Origin: Oryzisolibacter propanilivorax
Lineage (GTDB): Bacteria; Pseudomonadota; Gammaproteobacteria; Burkholderiales; Burkholderiaceae_C
DNA: 64,000 nucleotides
Assembly: GCF_900103645.1 (NCBI RefSeq)
Contig: NZ_FNHP01000003.1
Location: 310,001 to 374,000, forward strand
Direction: 5' to 3'
Shown: positions 15,718 through 23,506 of the stretch, piece by piece
How the letters are laid out: each line of letters opens with the position of its first letter
How positions within the stretch are numbered: position 1 is the stretch's first letter
The notes under the pieces: generated by a model
What the model was told of the DNA's origin: nothing
The model's database searches: none
What the model saw: only the letters and a program-made list of their open reading frames with translations
Position numbers and translations under genes: made by a program

Positions 15718-16965
15718 ATGTTCAGCTTTTTCAAGAAAAAAACCACTCCCACGCCGGACGCAGCCGTCACGCCGGCGCCTGGCGCCGATACCGCCACGGC
15801 GCTGCCGGCCAGCGGCCACACGGCGGCGCCAGCGCCCGCCGGACCCACCGACCGCGCCGCCGACCCGGTGCCTGCCGCGCCCGTCCACGGCGTCCCGCCG
15901 GGGCCGGCGCAGACCGCCCCAGCGCCCGCAGGCACCGCCCCTGCGGCACAGCCCGCCAGCGCCATGGCCTGGCTGCGCAAATCCTTCGGTGGCGCTGCGG
16001 GGCCCGCGCCCGAGGCACCGCCCGCCGTGCCCGAACCCATTGACAAGCCCCTGCCCGAGGGCCTGGCGCGCCAGCACTGGGTCGAGCGCCTCAAGGGCGG
16101 GCTGAAGAAGACCGGCACCAGCATCACCACCGTTTTCACCGGCACCAAGATCGACGAGGCGCTGTACGAGGAGCTGGAGGACGCGCTGCTGATGGCCGAC
16201 ACCGGCGTGCGGGCCACGCAGCACCTGCTCGATGACCTCAAGCGCCGCGTCAAGGACACCAAGACCACCCAGCCCGCCGCCGTCAAGGCGCTGCTGGCCG
16301 ATGCGCTGACCGACCTGCTGCGCCCGCTGGAAAAGCCGCTGGTCATCGGCGAGCACACGCCCACGGTGGTCATGGTCGCCGGCGTGAACGGCGCCGGCAA
16401 GACCACCTCCATCGGCAAGCTGACGAAACACCTGGCCGAGCATGGCCAGAGCGTGCTGCTGGCCGCCGCCGACACCTTCCGCGCCGCCGCGCGCGAGCAG
16501 CTGGGCGTCTGGGCCACGCGCAACACGGTGGAGATCATCAGCCAGGAAGGCGGCGACCCGGCCGCGGTCAGTTTCGACGCCGTCAGCGCCGGGCGCGCCC
16601 GGGGGCGCGACGTGGTGCTGGTGGACACCGCCGGCAGACTGCCGACGCAGCTGCACCTGATGCAGGAGCTGCAAAAGATCCGCCGCGTGATCACCAAGGC
16701 GGATGCGAGTGCGCCGCACGAGGTGCTGCTGGTCATCGACGGCAACACCGGCCAGAACGCGCTGGCGCAGGTGCGCGCCTTCGACGACGCGCTGCAGCTG
16801 ACGGGCCTGATCGTCACCAAGCTGGACGGCACGGCCAAGGGCGGCGTGTTGGCGGCCATCGCCCAGGAGCGGCCGGTGCCGGTGTACTTCATCGGCGTGG
16901 GCGAGCGCGTGGAAGACTTGGAAACCTTCAACGCGCGCGAGTTTGCCCAGGCACTGCTGGCCTGA
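15718..16965 (+). CDS. ftsY: Signal recognition particle receptor FtsY
   Basis: GTPase that docks ribosome-SRP complexes at the membrane for co-translational insertion. The 415-residue product starts with a short basic patch (FSFFKKKT), then about 90 residues rich in Ala and Pro in place of the acidic A domain of Escherichia coli. The NG domain follows: P-loop GVNGAGKTTSIGKL (residues about 222-235), DTFRAAAREQL, VDTAGRLPTQ and TKLDGTAKGG. It is divergent from the M16 pair. The N-terminal extension is Pro/Ala-rich rather than acidic, which is common in high-GC betaproteobacteria. Confidence 0.97.
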   Translation: MFSFFKKKTTPTPDAAVTPAPGADTATALPASGHTAAPAPAGPTDRAADPVPAAPVHGVPPGPAQTAPAPAGTAPAAQPASAMAWLRKSFGGAAGPAPEAPPAVPEPIDKPLPEGLARQHWVERLKGGLKKTGTSITTVFTGTKIDEALYEELEDALLMADTGVRATQHLLDDLKRRVKDTKTTQPAAVKALLADALTDLLRPLEKPLVIGEHTPTVVMVAGVNGAGKTTSIGKLTKHLAEHGQSVLLAAADTFRAAAREQLGVWATRNTVEIISQEGGDPAAVSFDAVSAGRARGRDVVLVDTAGRLPTQLHLMQELQKIRRVITKADASAPHEVLLVIDGNTGQNALAQVRAFDDALQLTGLIVTKLDGTAKGGVLAAIAQERPVPVYFIGVGERVEDLETFNAREFAQALLA

Positions 16966-16980
16966 CAGGGCAGGCTGCAG

Positions 16981-17045
16981 AAGCTACACATTCGATAGCT
17001 GCAGGCCCTTTACGGACAAGGGCTACAGGGATTTTTGGCTTGAAA
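16981..17045 (+). repeat. Dispersed repeat, copy 4 (closest to consensus)
   Basis: Reads AAGCTACACATTCGATAGCTG, then CAGGCCCTTTACGGACAAGGGCT and ACAGGGATTTTTGGCTTGAAA. It lies between the converging ftsY and LysR genes. Its central CCCTT...AAGGG can pair as a short stem. I use it as the reference copy. Confidence 0.9.
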
Positions 17046-17067
17046 CCGCAGTGGCCGGGCCGCGGCA

Positions 17068-18009
17068 TCAGGCCGGGCGCGCCTGCGCCAGCTGCCAGAC
17101 CTGCTCGGCCACCTGCGCCATCTCGGCGCCCTGACGGTACAGGCGCACCTCGATCTCGATGTTCCAGGCCTGCGGGCCGGCCGGCACCAGGCGCCCGTCT
17201 TGCAACTCCTGCGCGACCAGTGACTGCGGCAGCCAGGCGATGCCGCGCCCTTCCAGCGCCATGGTCTTGAGCAGCGCACCGTGGTGGGCGGTGAACACCT
17301 CGCTCCAGCCCGCCGGGGCGCCGGCCTGGCCGGCCAGCGCCTGCAGCCGGGCGCGCACGATGCGCCCCAGGCCCGAGGCCTCGCTGTAGGCCAGCAGCGG
17401 CACGTTGTCCGCCTGCCCGATGGCGTGCAGCGCCCGCCCGTCCGCCCCCCACGGCTGCGGCGCACTGACCGGGCACAGCAGATCCCGGCCCAGGCAGTGC
17501 GCCGGGTGGCCGGCCTCGTCGAGCCGCCCGGGCACGCCCGGCCGGGCATGGCACAGCACGAACTGCACGCGCCGCTGCAGCAGCAGCTCCTCGCAGGCGC
17601 GCGCGCTGTCCGACAGGGTCTGGATCGGCCCCAGCCGCAGCTGTCCTTCCAGGTGTGCCAGCCAGTGCGCGAAGAAGGTCATCGACAGCAGGTGCGTCAC
17701 CGCGAAGCGCAGGCTCACGGCCGCCTGGTCGCGCGCCTCCAGCGCCCGGGTACGCGCATCCTCCAGGCGGGTCAGCACCTCCTGCAGCAGCGGCAGGAAG
17801 CGCTGCCCAGCGGCGGTCAACGTGGCCGGGTGTGCGCTGCGGTCGAACAGCTCAGCGCCGACCCAGTCCTCCAGCGCCCGGATGTGGCGACTGAAGGCCG
17901 GCTGGGCGATGGCGCGCGCCTGCGCGGCGCGCGAGAAGTTGCCGCTGTCCGCCAGTGCCAGGAAATCCTCCAGCCATTGCAGATCCAGGGGGCGGTTGCC
18001 AGGTCCCAT
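17068..18009 (-). CDS. LysR-family transcription regulator
   Basis: A 313-residue regulator: N-terminal winged helix-turn-helix (residues about 9-68; LQWLEDFLALADSGNFSRAA, QPAFSRHIRALEDWVG) and a periplasmic-binding-protein-like effector domain from about residue 95. The ATG at 18009 gives the normal N-terminus; longer in-frame extensions are unsupported. It is divergent from the D-tartrate dehydratase-like gene, 160 bases apart, so it most likely controls that gene in response to its substrate or a related hydroxy acid. The intergenic region should hold a T-N11-A-type operator, but I see no clearly symmetric one. Confidence 0.9.
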   Translation of the reverse strand: MGPGNRPLDLQWLEDFLALADSGNFSRAAQARAIAQPAFSRHIRALEDWVGAELFDRSAHPATLTAAGQRFLPLLQEVLTRLEDARTRALEARDQAAVSLRFAVTHLLSMTFFAHWLAHLEGQLRLGPIQTLSDSARACEELLLQRRVQFVLCHARPGVPGRLDEAGHPAHCLGRDLLCPVSAPQPWGADGRALHAIGQADNVPLLAYSEASGLGRIVRARLQALAGQAGAPAGWSEVFTAHHGALLKTMALEGRGIAWLPQSLVAQELQDGRLVPAGPQAWNIEIEVRLYRQGAEMAQVAEQVWQLAQARPA

Positions 18010-18169
18010 GCGCTTGCCTGCCTCACGATAGTTGTATGCGTTTCGAGTATTGGACGGCCGGCGGCCTGGCGGCGGATCATGCCGTCCGGCCCATCCGCCC
18101 TGCCCGCACGGCCGGCGCGCACTGTAGCGCCGCGCCGGCCCGACTCCCGCATCACTCCACCCGTACACC

Positions 18170-19336
18170 ATGAAGATCGTCAACATCCTCGAATCCACCC
18201 GCCCCATTCAATCCGACATCCGCAACGCCTACATCGATTTTTCCAAGATGACGCTGAGCCTGGTGGCGGTGGTCACCGACGTGGTCCGCGACGGCCGGCC
18301 GGTGATCGGCTACGGCTTCAACTCCAACGGCCGCTACGGCCAGGGCGCGCTGATGCGCGAGCGCTTCATCCCGCGCGTGCTCGAGGCCGACCCGGCCAGC
18401 CTGCTGCAGGATTCCGGCGAGAACCTGGACCCGCACAAGGTCTGGGCGCGCATGATGACCAACGAGAAGCCCGGCGGCCACGGCGAGCGCTCGGTGGCCG
18501 TGGGCACCATCGACATGGCGGTCTGGGACGCGGTGGCCAAGATCGCCGGCCAGCCGCTGTACCAGCTGCTGGCCGAGCGCTACGGCAGCGGCACGCCCGA
18601 CCCGCGCGTCTTCGTCTATGCGGCCGGCGGCTACTACCACCCGGGCAAGGGCCTGGACGGCCTGCGCCAGGAAATGGAGAGCTACCTGGCGCGTGGCTAC
18701 TCGGTGGTAAAGATGAAGATCGGCGGCGCCAGCCTGGCCGAAGACTGCAAGCGCATCGAGTCGGTGCTGAAGCTGCTGGGCCCGGGCCAGCAGCTGGCGG
18801 TGGATGCCAATGGCCGCTTCGACCTGCAGACCGCCCTGGACTACGGCAAGGCCATGTCACAGTACCCGCTGTTCTGGTACGAGGAGGCCGGCGACCCGCT
18901 GGACTACGAGCTGCAGGCGCGCCTGGCCGAGGCCTACGCCGGCCCGCTGGCCACGGGCGAGAACCTGTTTTCCATGCAGGACGCGCGCAACCTGATCCGC
19001 CACGGCGGCATGCGGCCCGACCGCGACTGGCTGCAGTTCGACTGCGCGCTCAGCTACGGCCTGGTGGAATACCTGCGCACGCTGGACATGCTGCGCGCGC
19101 ACAGCTGGTCGCCCAGCCGCTGCATCCCGCACGGCGGGCACCAGATGTCGCTGGCGATCGCCGCCGGCCTGGGGCTGGGCGGCAACGAGAGCTACCCCGA
19201 CCTGTTCCAGCCCTATGGCGGTTTTCCCGACGGGGTACGGGTGCAGAATGGCTACGTCACGCTGCCACCGCTGCCGGGCATCGGCTTCGAAGGCAAGGCG
19301 GACCTGATCGCCGAGATGCGCGCCCTGGCCTGCTGA
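18170..19336 (+). CDS. tarD: Enolase-superfamily dehydratase, D(-)-tartrate dehydratase-like
   Basis: A 388-residue member of the mandelate racemase group. Residues line up with D(-)-tartrate dehydratase of Bradyrhizobium as I remember it: KMKIGG with the KxK lysine at 183, metal ligands D212, E238 and E264, and H321 in CIPHGGHQMS. Long stretches such as NAYIDFSKM, GYGFNSNGRYGQG and NEKPGGHGERSVAVGTID also match. The enzyme would dehydrate D-tartrate to oxaloacetate with Mg2+. It stands alone apart from the divergent LysR regulator; no dedicated transporter is adjacent, although a Bug-type binding protein lies 1.5 kb away beyond cutA and rpoH. Confidence 0.85.
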   Translation: MKIVNILESTRPIQSDIRNAYIDFSKMTLSLVAVVTDVVRDGRPVIGYGFNSNGRYGQGALMRERFIPRVLEADPASLLQDSGENLDPHKVWARMMTNEKPGGHGERSVAVGTIDMAVWDAVAKIAGQPLYQLLAERYGSGTPDPRVFVYAAGGYYHPGKGLDGLRQEMESYLARGYSVVKMKIGGASLAEDCKRIESVLKLLGPGQQLAVDANGRFDLQTALDYGKAMSQYPLFWYEEAGDPLDYELQARLAEAYAGPLATGENLFSMQDARNLIRHGGMRPDRDWLQFDCALSYGLVEYLRTLDMLRAHSWSPSRCIPHGGHQMSLAIAAGLGLGGNESYPDLFQPYGGFPDGVRVQNGYVTLPPLPGIGFEGKADLIAEMRALAC

Positions 19337-19350
19337 GGCGCCGGGCCGGG

Positions 19351-19677
19351 TCAGGCGCGAACCTGCCCGGCCAGCCATTCGGCATAGTCGGGCTGCGCCT
19401 GCGCCTCCTGGGCCAGCAGCTGTGGCACATCGTAGGGGTGCTGGTCCCGCAGCCAGCGCAGCAGCGCCGGCAGCGCGGTCGGCAGGGTCTTGCACACCAG
19501 GCGCCACTCCGCGTCCTCGCATTCGCTGCCCTGCCAGACGTAATGCGAGGTGATAGCCTCGACCTGCACGCAGGCCGCCAGCCGGGCGCGCACCGCGCCC
19601 TGCGCCAGCCGGCGCGCGTCCTCGGAGGTGGCAACGGTGGTGGTGACCAGAGTGATTGCGCAGGGTGTGGGCGGCAT
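19351..19677 (-). CDS. cutA: Divalent-cation tolerance protein CutA
   Basis: Small trimeric protein of about 108 residues with the PII-like fold. It has AITLVTTTVATSEDARRLAQGAVRARLAACVQVEAITSHYVWQG, then EWRLVCKT and HPYDVPQLLA, all CutA signatures. The function of the family is unsettled; it was linked to copper tolerance, and structural roles have been proposed. The start is uncertain: ATG 19677 or 19683 are close to the domain, and a GTG at 19713 would add a 12-residue leader; none has a good ribosome-binding site. It converges on tarD, 14 bases apart, and is divergent from rpoH. Confidence 0.88.
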   Translation of the reverse strand: MPPTPCAITLVTTTVATSEDARRLAQGAVRARLAACVQVEAITSHYVWQGSECEDAEWRLVCKTLPTALPALLRWLRDQHPYDVPQLLAQEAQAQPDYAEWLAGQVRA

Positions 19678-19756
19678 CGGCATGGGAATGGCAGATAGAC
19701 GGCGAATCGGCACGCTGCGGCGGCCAGCTCCTACGTTTTTGCGGGAACTTGTGACC

Positions 19757-19783
19757 TTAGCACTCTATCCAACCGAGTGCTAA
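19757..19783 (+). promoter_or_regulatory. CIRCE operator (HrcA box), perfect consensus, upstream of rpoH
   Basis: TTAGCACTC, nine spacer bases, then GAGTGCTAA: an exact match to the HrcA operator consensus with the exact 9-base spacing. It ends 34 bases before the rpoH start codon. TTAGCA (19757-19762) and TAATAT (19781-19786) are 18 bases apart and could be the -35 and -10 of a sigma-70-like promoter lying within the operator, so HrcA binding would block it. The promoter reading is inference; the operator is seen directly. Confidence 0.95.
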
Positions 19784-19817
19784 TATGAGTTACAAGTTAC
19801 ACGAAAGGACATCTGCC

Positions 19818-20756
19818 ATGGCACATCAGACTGCCCCTTCCGCGACCACCGCGCTGGCGCCCGCCGGCGCCTGGGCCGTCGTGCCCCCGCTGGGCAATCT
19901 GGACGCCTACATCACGGCCGTGAACCGCCTGCCCCTGCTGACGCAGGAGGAGGAGCAGCGCTATGCGCGCCAGTTGCGCGAGGACGGCAACGTCGAGGCG
20001 GCCGGGCGCCTGGTGCTGTCGCACCTGCGGCTGGTGGTCTCCATCTCGCGTCAGTACCTGGGCTACGGCCTGCCGCATGGCGACCTGATCCAGGAGGGCA
20101 ACGTCGGCCTGATGAAGGCCGTCAAGCGCTTCGATCCGGACCAGGGCGTGCGCCTGGTCAGCTACGCCATGCACTGGATCAAGGCCGAAATCCACGAGTA
20201 CATCCTGAAGAACTGGCGCATGGTCAAGGTGGCCACCACCAAGGCGCAGCGCAAGCTGTTTTTCAACCTGCGCTCGATGAAGCAAGGCTTCAAGGCCGAC
20301 GCACTGGACGCCGACACGCACCGCGAGACCCTGTCCGAGCGCGAGATCGACATCGTCGCCGAGCAGCTGAACGTCAAGCGCGAAGAGGTGATGGAGATGG
20401 AGACCCGCCTGTCCGGCGGCGACGTGCTGCTGGACCCGTCGCCCAGCGACGACGGCGAGCAGGCCTTCGGCCCCATTGCCTACCTGGCGGACAACGGCCA
20501 CGAGCCCACCGCCATGCTCGAGTCGCGCCAGCGCGATCAGCTGGCCACCACCGGCATCGCCACCGCGCTGGACAGTTTGGACCCGCGCAGCCGCCGCATC
20601 GTCGAGCAGCGCTGGCTGAACGTGAACGACGACGGCTCGGGCGGCATGACGCTGCATGAGCTGGCGGCCGAATACGGCGTCAGTGCCGAACGCATCCGCC
20701 AGATCGAGGTGGCGGCGATGAAAAAGATGAAGAAGGCACTGGCCGAATACGCCTGA
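19818..20756 (+). CDS. rpoH: RNA polymerase heat-shock sigma factor sigma-32
   Basis: Alternative sigma factor directing transcription of chaperone and protease genes. The 312-residue product has region 2 (LRLVVSISRQYLGYGLPHGDLIQEGN, RLVSYAMHWIKAEIHEYI). The RpoH box QRKLFFNLRSMKQGF is a diagnostic signature. Region 4 has a helix-turn-helix (LHELAAEYGVSAERIRQIE). The ATG at 19818 is preceded by GAAAGGA at 19803-19809; an in-frame ATG at 19785 overlaps the proposed -10 and would not be transcribed. A perfect CIRCE element upstream implies HrcA repression, coupling the two heat-shock circuits. A terminator follows. Confidence 0.96.
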   Translation: MAHQTAPSATTALAPAGAWAVVPPLGNLDAYITAVNRLPLLTQEEEQRYARQLREDGNVEAAGRLVLSHLRLVVSISRQYLGYGLPHGDLIQEGNVGLMKAVKRFDPDQGVRLVSYAMHWIKAEIHEYILKNWRMVKVATTKAQRKLFFNLRSMKQGFKADALDADTHRETLSEREIDIVAEQLNVKREEVMEMETRLSGGDVLLDPSPSDDGEQAFGPIAYLADNGHEPTAMLESRQRDQLATTGIATALDSLDPRSRRIVEQRWLNVNDDGSGGMTLHELAAEYGVSAERIRQIEVAAMKKMKKALAEYA

Positions 20757-20789
20757 GCCGGCGCTGCCCTGCGCCTGATAATCGCCAAC

Positions 20790-20822
20790 GCGCAACCCTG
20801 CACCGGGTTGCGCGCATTTTTT
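20790..20822 (+). terminator. Rho-independent terminator after rpoH
   Basis: A 9-bp stem GCGCAACCC (20790-20798) / GGGTTGCGC (20805-20813) with a 6-base loop, followed by GCATTTTTT. Confidence 0.85.
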
Positions 20823-20883
20823 CGTCTGCACGCCGCTTGGCACCACGCACTGCGCGCCTGCCCGATCCTCCAGGAGAGCATCC

Positions 20884-21903
20884 ATGTCCCGCCTTTTCCC
20901 CGCCCGCCGCGGCCTGCTGGCCCTGGCCGCCTTGACCATGGCCGGTGCCTGCGGCATCGCTGCCGCCCAGGGCCCGGCCGCCGCGCCGGCCAAGCCCGGC
21001 TGGCCGGCCAAGCCGCTGCGCATCGTCGTCGGCTTCCCGCCGGGCTCGTCGCCCGACCTGACGGCGCGCACCTTCTCCGAGCCGCTGTCGCAGGCGCTGG
21101 GCCAGCCGGTAGTGGTGGACAACAAGGTCGGCGCGGGCGGCAACATCGGCGCCGACGCGGTGGCCAAGGCGCGCGACGGCCACACCATCGGCCTGTTCAT
21201 CAACGGCAACCTGACCATTGCCCGCCTGCTGAACGCGCAGGTGCCCTACGACCCGGCGCGCGACCTGGCGCCGCTGTCGCTGATCGGCGTGTCGCCGCTG
21301 GTGCTCACCGCCCCGGTCGGCCAGGAGGGCGTGCCCAGCAGCGACGCGCGCGCCTTCCTGCAGGCGGCGCGCGCCGCCGGCGACCGCTGGAGCTACGGCA
21401 CGCCGGGCGTCGGCACGGTGGGCCACCTGGGCACCGAGCTGCTCAAGGCGCGCACCGGCATCAACCCGCTGCACATCCCCTACCCCGGCTATCCCCAAGT
21501 GGCCACCGCCATGGGCGGCGGGCAGCTGCAGATGGCGCTGTTGCCGCCGGCGCTGGCGCTGTCGCAGGAACGCGCGGGCAAGTTGAAGCGCATCGGCGTG
21601 ACCTCGGCCGGGCGCAGCACGCTGGCGCCCGAGGTGCCCAGTTTGGCCGAAGCCGGTGTGCAGGACTTCCAGCTGGAGATCTGGAACGCCTTCGCCGCCC
21701 CGGCCGACATGCCGGCGCCGGTGCAGGCGCGACTGGCGGCGCTGATTGGCCAGATCGCGCGCAGCCCGGAGGTGCGCGACAAGCTGTTCCAGCAGGGCTG
21801 GCAGGCCGTGGGCTCGTCGCCCGAAGGGCTGGCACGGCGCATGCGCGACGACACCGCGGCCATGGGCCGGGTGATTCGCGAGCAGAAGATCAGCGCCCAG
21901 TAA
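20884..21903 (+). CDS. Bug/TctC-family periplasmic substrate-binding protein
   Basis: A 339-residue exported binding protein with an Ala-rich signal peptide (cleavage probably after AAAQ, residues about 26-29). The Bug-family sequence follows: WPAKPLRIVVGFPPGSSPDLTAR, QPVVVDNKVGAGGNIGAD, then GVGTVGHLGTELLKA. Bug proteins capture carboxylates and other small acids for tripartite tricarboxylate transporters or act as sensors; most are orphans, as here, with no TctA/TctB beside it. The ligand is unknown. The loop GSSPDLTA differs slightly from the usual G.TDV.AR. A ribosome-binding site AGGAGAG lies upstream of the ATG. Confidence 0.88.
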   Translation: MSRLFPARRGLLALAALTMAGACGIAAAQGPAAAPAKPGWPAKPLRIVVGFPPGSSPDLTARTFSEPLSQALGQPVVVDNKVGAGGNIGADAVAKARDGHTIGLFINGNLTIARLLNAQVPYDPARDLAPLSLIGVSPLVLTAPVGQEGVPSSDARAFLQAARAAGDRWSYGTPGVGTVGHLGTELLKARTGINPLHIPYPGYPQVATAMGGGQLQMALLPPALALSQERAGKLKRIGVTSAGRSTLAPEVPSLAEAGVQDFQLEIWNAFAAPADMPAPVQARLAALIGQIARSPEVRDKLFQQGWQAVGSSPEGLARRMRDDTAAMGRVIREQKISAQ

Positions 21904-21949
21904 GGGAGCGCTCCGCGCGCTGGGCAGGCGCGGCGCGCTCGCGCCGCTG

Positions 21950-22564
21950 TCAGCCGGCCTGGCCGAGCAGCGCGCGCACGTCGGCCGCCAGCGCCTGGAC
22001 GCCGCTGCCGTAGCGGTGGTACACCCGCAGCCGGCCCTGGGTGTCGTAGACGTAGCTGCCCGCCGAGTGGTCCATGGTGTAGCTGGTGGGCGTGCTGCCC
22101 TCGACGCGCTTGAAGTAGATCTTGAAGTCCTTGGCCACGGCGGCCAGCTGCTCGGGCGTGCCACGCAGCGCGATGAAGCTGGGGTCGAAGTTGGCCAAGT
22201 AGGCCTTGAGGACCTCGGGCGTGTCGCGCTCCGGGTCGACGGTGACGAACACGCCCTGCACCCGGTCGCCGTCGGCGCCCAGCGAGCGCTTGACCTCGGC
22301 CAGCTCGCCCAGCGTGGTCGGGCACACGTCCGGGCATTGGGTGTACCCGAAGAACACCACCACCACCTTGCCGGCGAAGTCCTTCAGGCTGCGCGGGCGG
22401 CCGTTCTGGTCGGTCAGGGGCAGGTCGCGCGCGTAGTCGGCGCCGGTCACGTCCACGCCCTGGAATTTCGGGGCCCTGGGCGAACATCCGGCAACAAAAA
22501 GGCCTGCAGCCCCGATGAGCAAAGCGTTGTTAGCTATTTTTTTAAGAGCAAATCGACGGTACAT
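21950..22564 (-). CDS. sco: SCO1/SenC copper chaperone for cytochrome oxidase CuA
   Basis: Membrane-anchored thioredoxin-fold protein that delivers copper to the CuA centre of subunit II. The 204-residue product has the copper-binding CxxxC motif at residues 77-81 (FFGYTQCPDVCP) and the distal histidine near residue 166 (YTMDHSAG). The N-terminus is a lipoprotein-type signal ending in VAGC (Cys 27). Residues about 5-24 of that signal are encoded by a copy of the dispersed repeat. It is the last gene of the minus-strand oxidase assembly series, 12 bases after ctaB. Confidence 0.95.
   Translation of the reverse strand: MYRRFALKKIANNALLIGAAGLFVAGCSPRAPKFQGVDVTGADYARDLPLTDQNGRPRSLKDFAGKVVVVFFGYTQCPDVCPTTLGELAEVKRSLGADGDRVQGVFVTVDPERDTPEVLKAYLANFDPSFIALRGTPEQLAAVAKDFKIYFKRVEGSTPTSYTMDHSAGSYVYDTQGRLRVYHRYGSGVQALAADVRALLGQAG
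22492..22552 (-). repeat. Dispersed repeat, copy 5, inside the SCO signal sequence
   Basis: On the minus strand it reads CTCTTAAAAAAATAGCTAAC, then a diverged centre ending GGGCTGCAGGCC and TTTTTGTTGCCGG. It encodes the residues LKKIANNALLIGAAGLF of the SCO signal in the same frame used by copy 3 in the M16 gene. Confidence 0.75.
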
Positions 22565-22576
22565 GGGAAACAGGGA

Positions 22577-23506
22577 TCAAAGCAGGTAGTGGTCCAGCAG
22601 CAGCGCGGCGAACAGCGCGCTCAGGTGGATCAGCGAAAAACGGAAGGTCTTGCGCGCCAGCTGGTCGGAATACTGGCGCCACAGCCGCCAGCCGTAGGCG
22701 CAAAACCCCAGGCCCAGCAGCACCGCGGCCGCCAGGTACAGCCACGAGCTCATGCCATAGACGAAGGGCATCAGGCAGCCAGCGAACAGGATCAGCGTGT
22801 ACAGAAACACCTGCAGCCGGGTGAACTCGTTGCCGTGCGTCACCGGCAGCATTGGCAGGCCGGACTTGCGGTAGTCCTCCACCCGGTACAGCGCCAGCGC
22901 CCAGAAGTGCGGCGGCGTCCACAGGAAGATGATCAAAAACAGGATCAGCGCCTCGGGCGAGACCGCGCCGGTCATCGCCGCCCAGCCCAGCACCGGCGGC
23001 ATGGCGCCGGATGCCCCGCCGATGACGATGTTCTGGGGCGTCAGGGGCTTCAGGATCACGGTGTAGATGACCGCGTAGCCGACGAAGGTGGCAAAGGTGA
23101 GCCACATCGTCAGCGGGTTGACCCAGAGATACAGCAGCGCCGAGCCGGCCGCGCACAGCAGCGCCGAGAACGCCAGCGCCTGCGTGCCCGACAGCTCGCC
23201 CCGCGCCGTGGGGCGCCAGGAGGTGCGCTTCATGCGCGCGTCGATGCCGCGCTCGACCAGGCAGTTGAACGCCGCCGCCGCGCCGGCCACCAGCCAGATG
23301 CCGGCGCTGGCCACGGCCATGCGGCCCCACTCGGCGGCGGTCGGCAGACCCGGCACCGCCAGCACCATGCCGATGAAGGCACAGAACACGATCAGCTGCA
23401 CCACGCGCGGCTTGGTCAGGGCGTAGAACTGGGCGACGCGCGACGGCATGCCTGGGGATTGCACGGCGCGCGCGGGTGCCGGGGAAGGAGCCGGTGCGGC
23501 ACTCAT
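22577..23506 (-). CDS. ctaB: Protohaem IX farnesyltransferase (haem o synthase)
   Basis: Integral membrane UbiA-family enzyme adding a farnesyl group to haem b to make haem o. The 309-residue product has the first Asp-rich motif region ([15 protein letters not shown]), the [12 protein letters not shown] segment, and [28 protein letters not shown] Pro/Ala-rich N-terminal tail of about 20 residues precedes the first helix. The start ATG overlaps the ctaA stop (ATGA, 23503-23506), showing translational coupling, and GGAGA precedes it. Confidence 0.95.
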   Translation of the reverse strand: MSAAPAPSPAPARAVQSPGMPSRVAQFYALTKPRVVQLIVFCAFIGMVLAVPGLPTAAEWGRMAVASAGIWLVAGAAAAFNCLVERGIDARMKRTSWRPTARGELSGTQALAFSALLCAAGSALLYLWVNPLTMWLTFATFVGYAVIYTVILKPLTPQNIVIGGASGAMPPVLGWAAMTGAVSPEALILFLIIFLWTPPHFWALALYRVEDYRKSGLPMLPVTHGNEFTRLQVFLYTLILFAGCLMPFVYGMSSWLYLAAAVLLGLGFCAYGWRLWRQYSDQLARKTFRFSLIHLSALFAALLLDHYLL

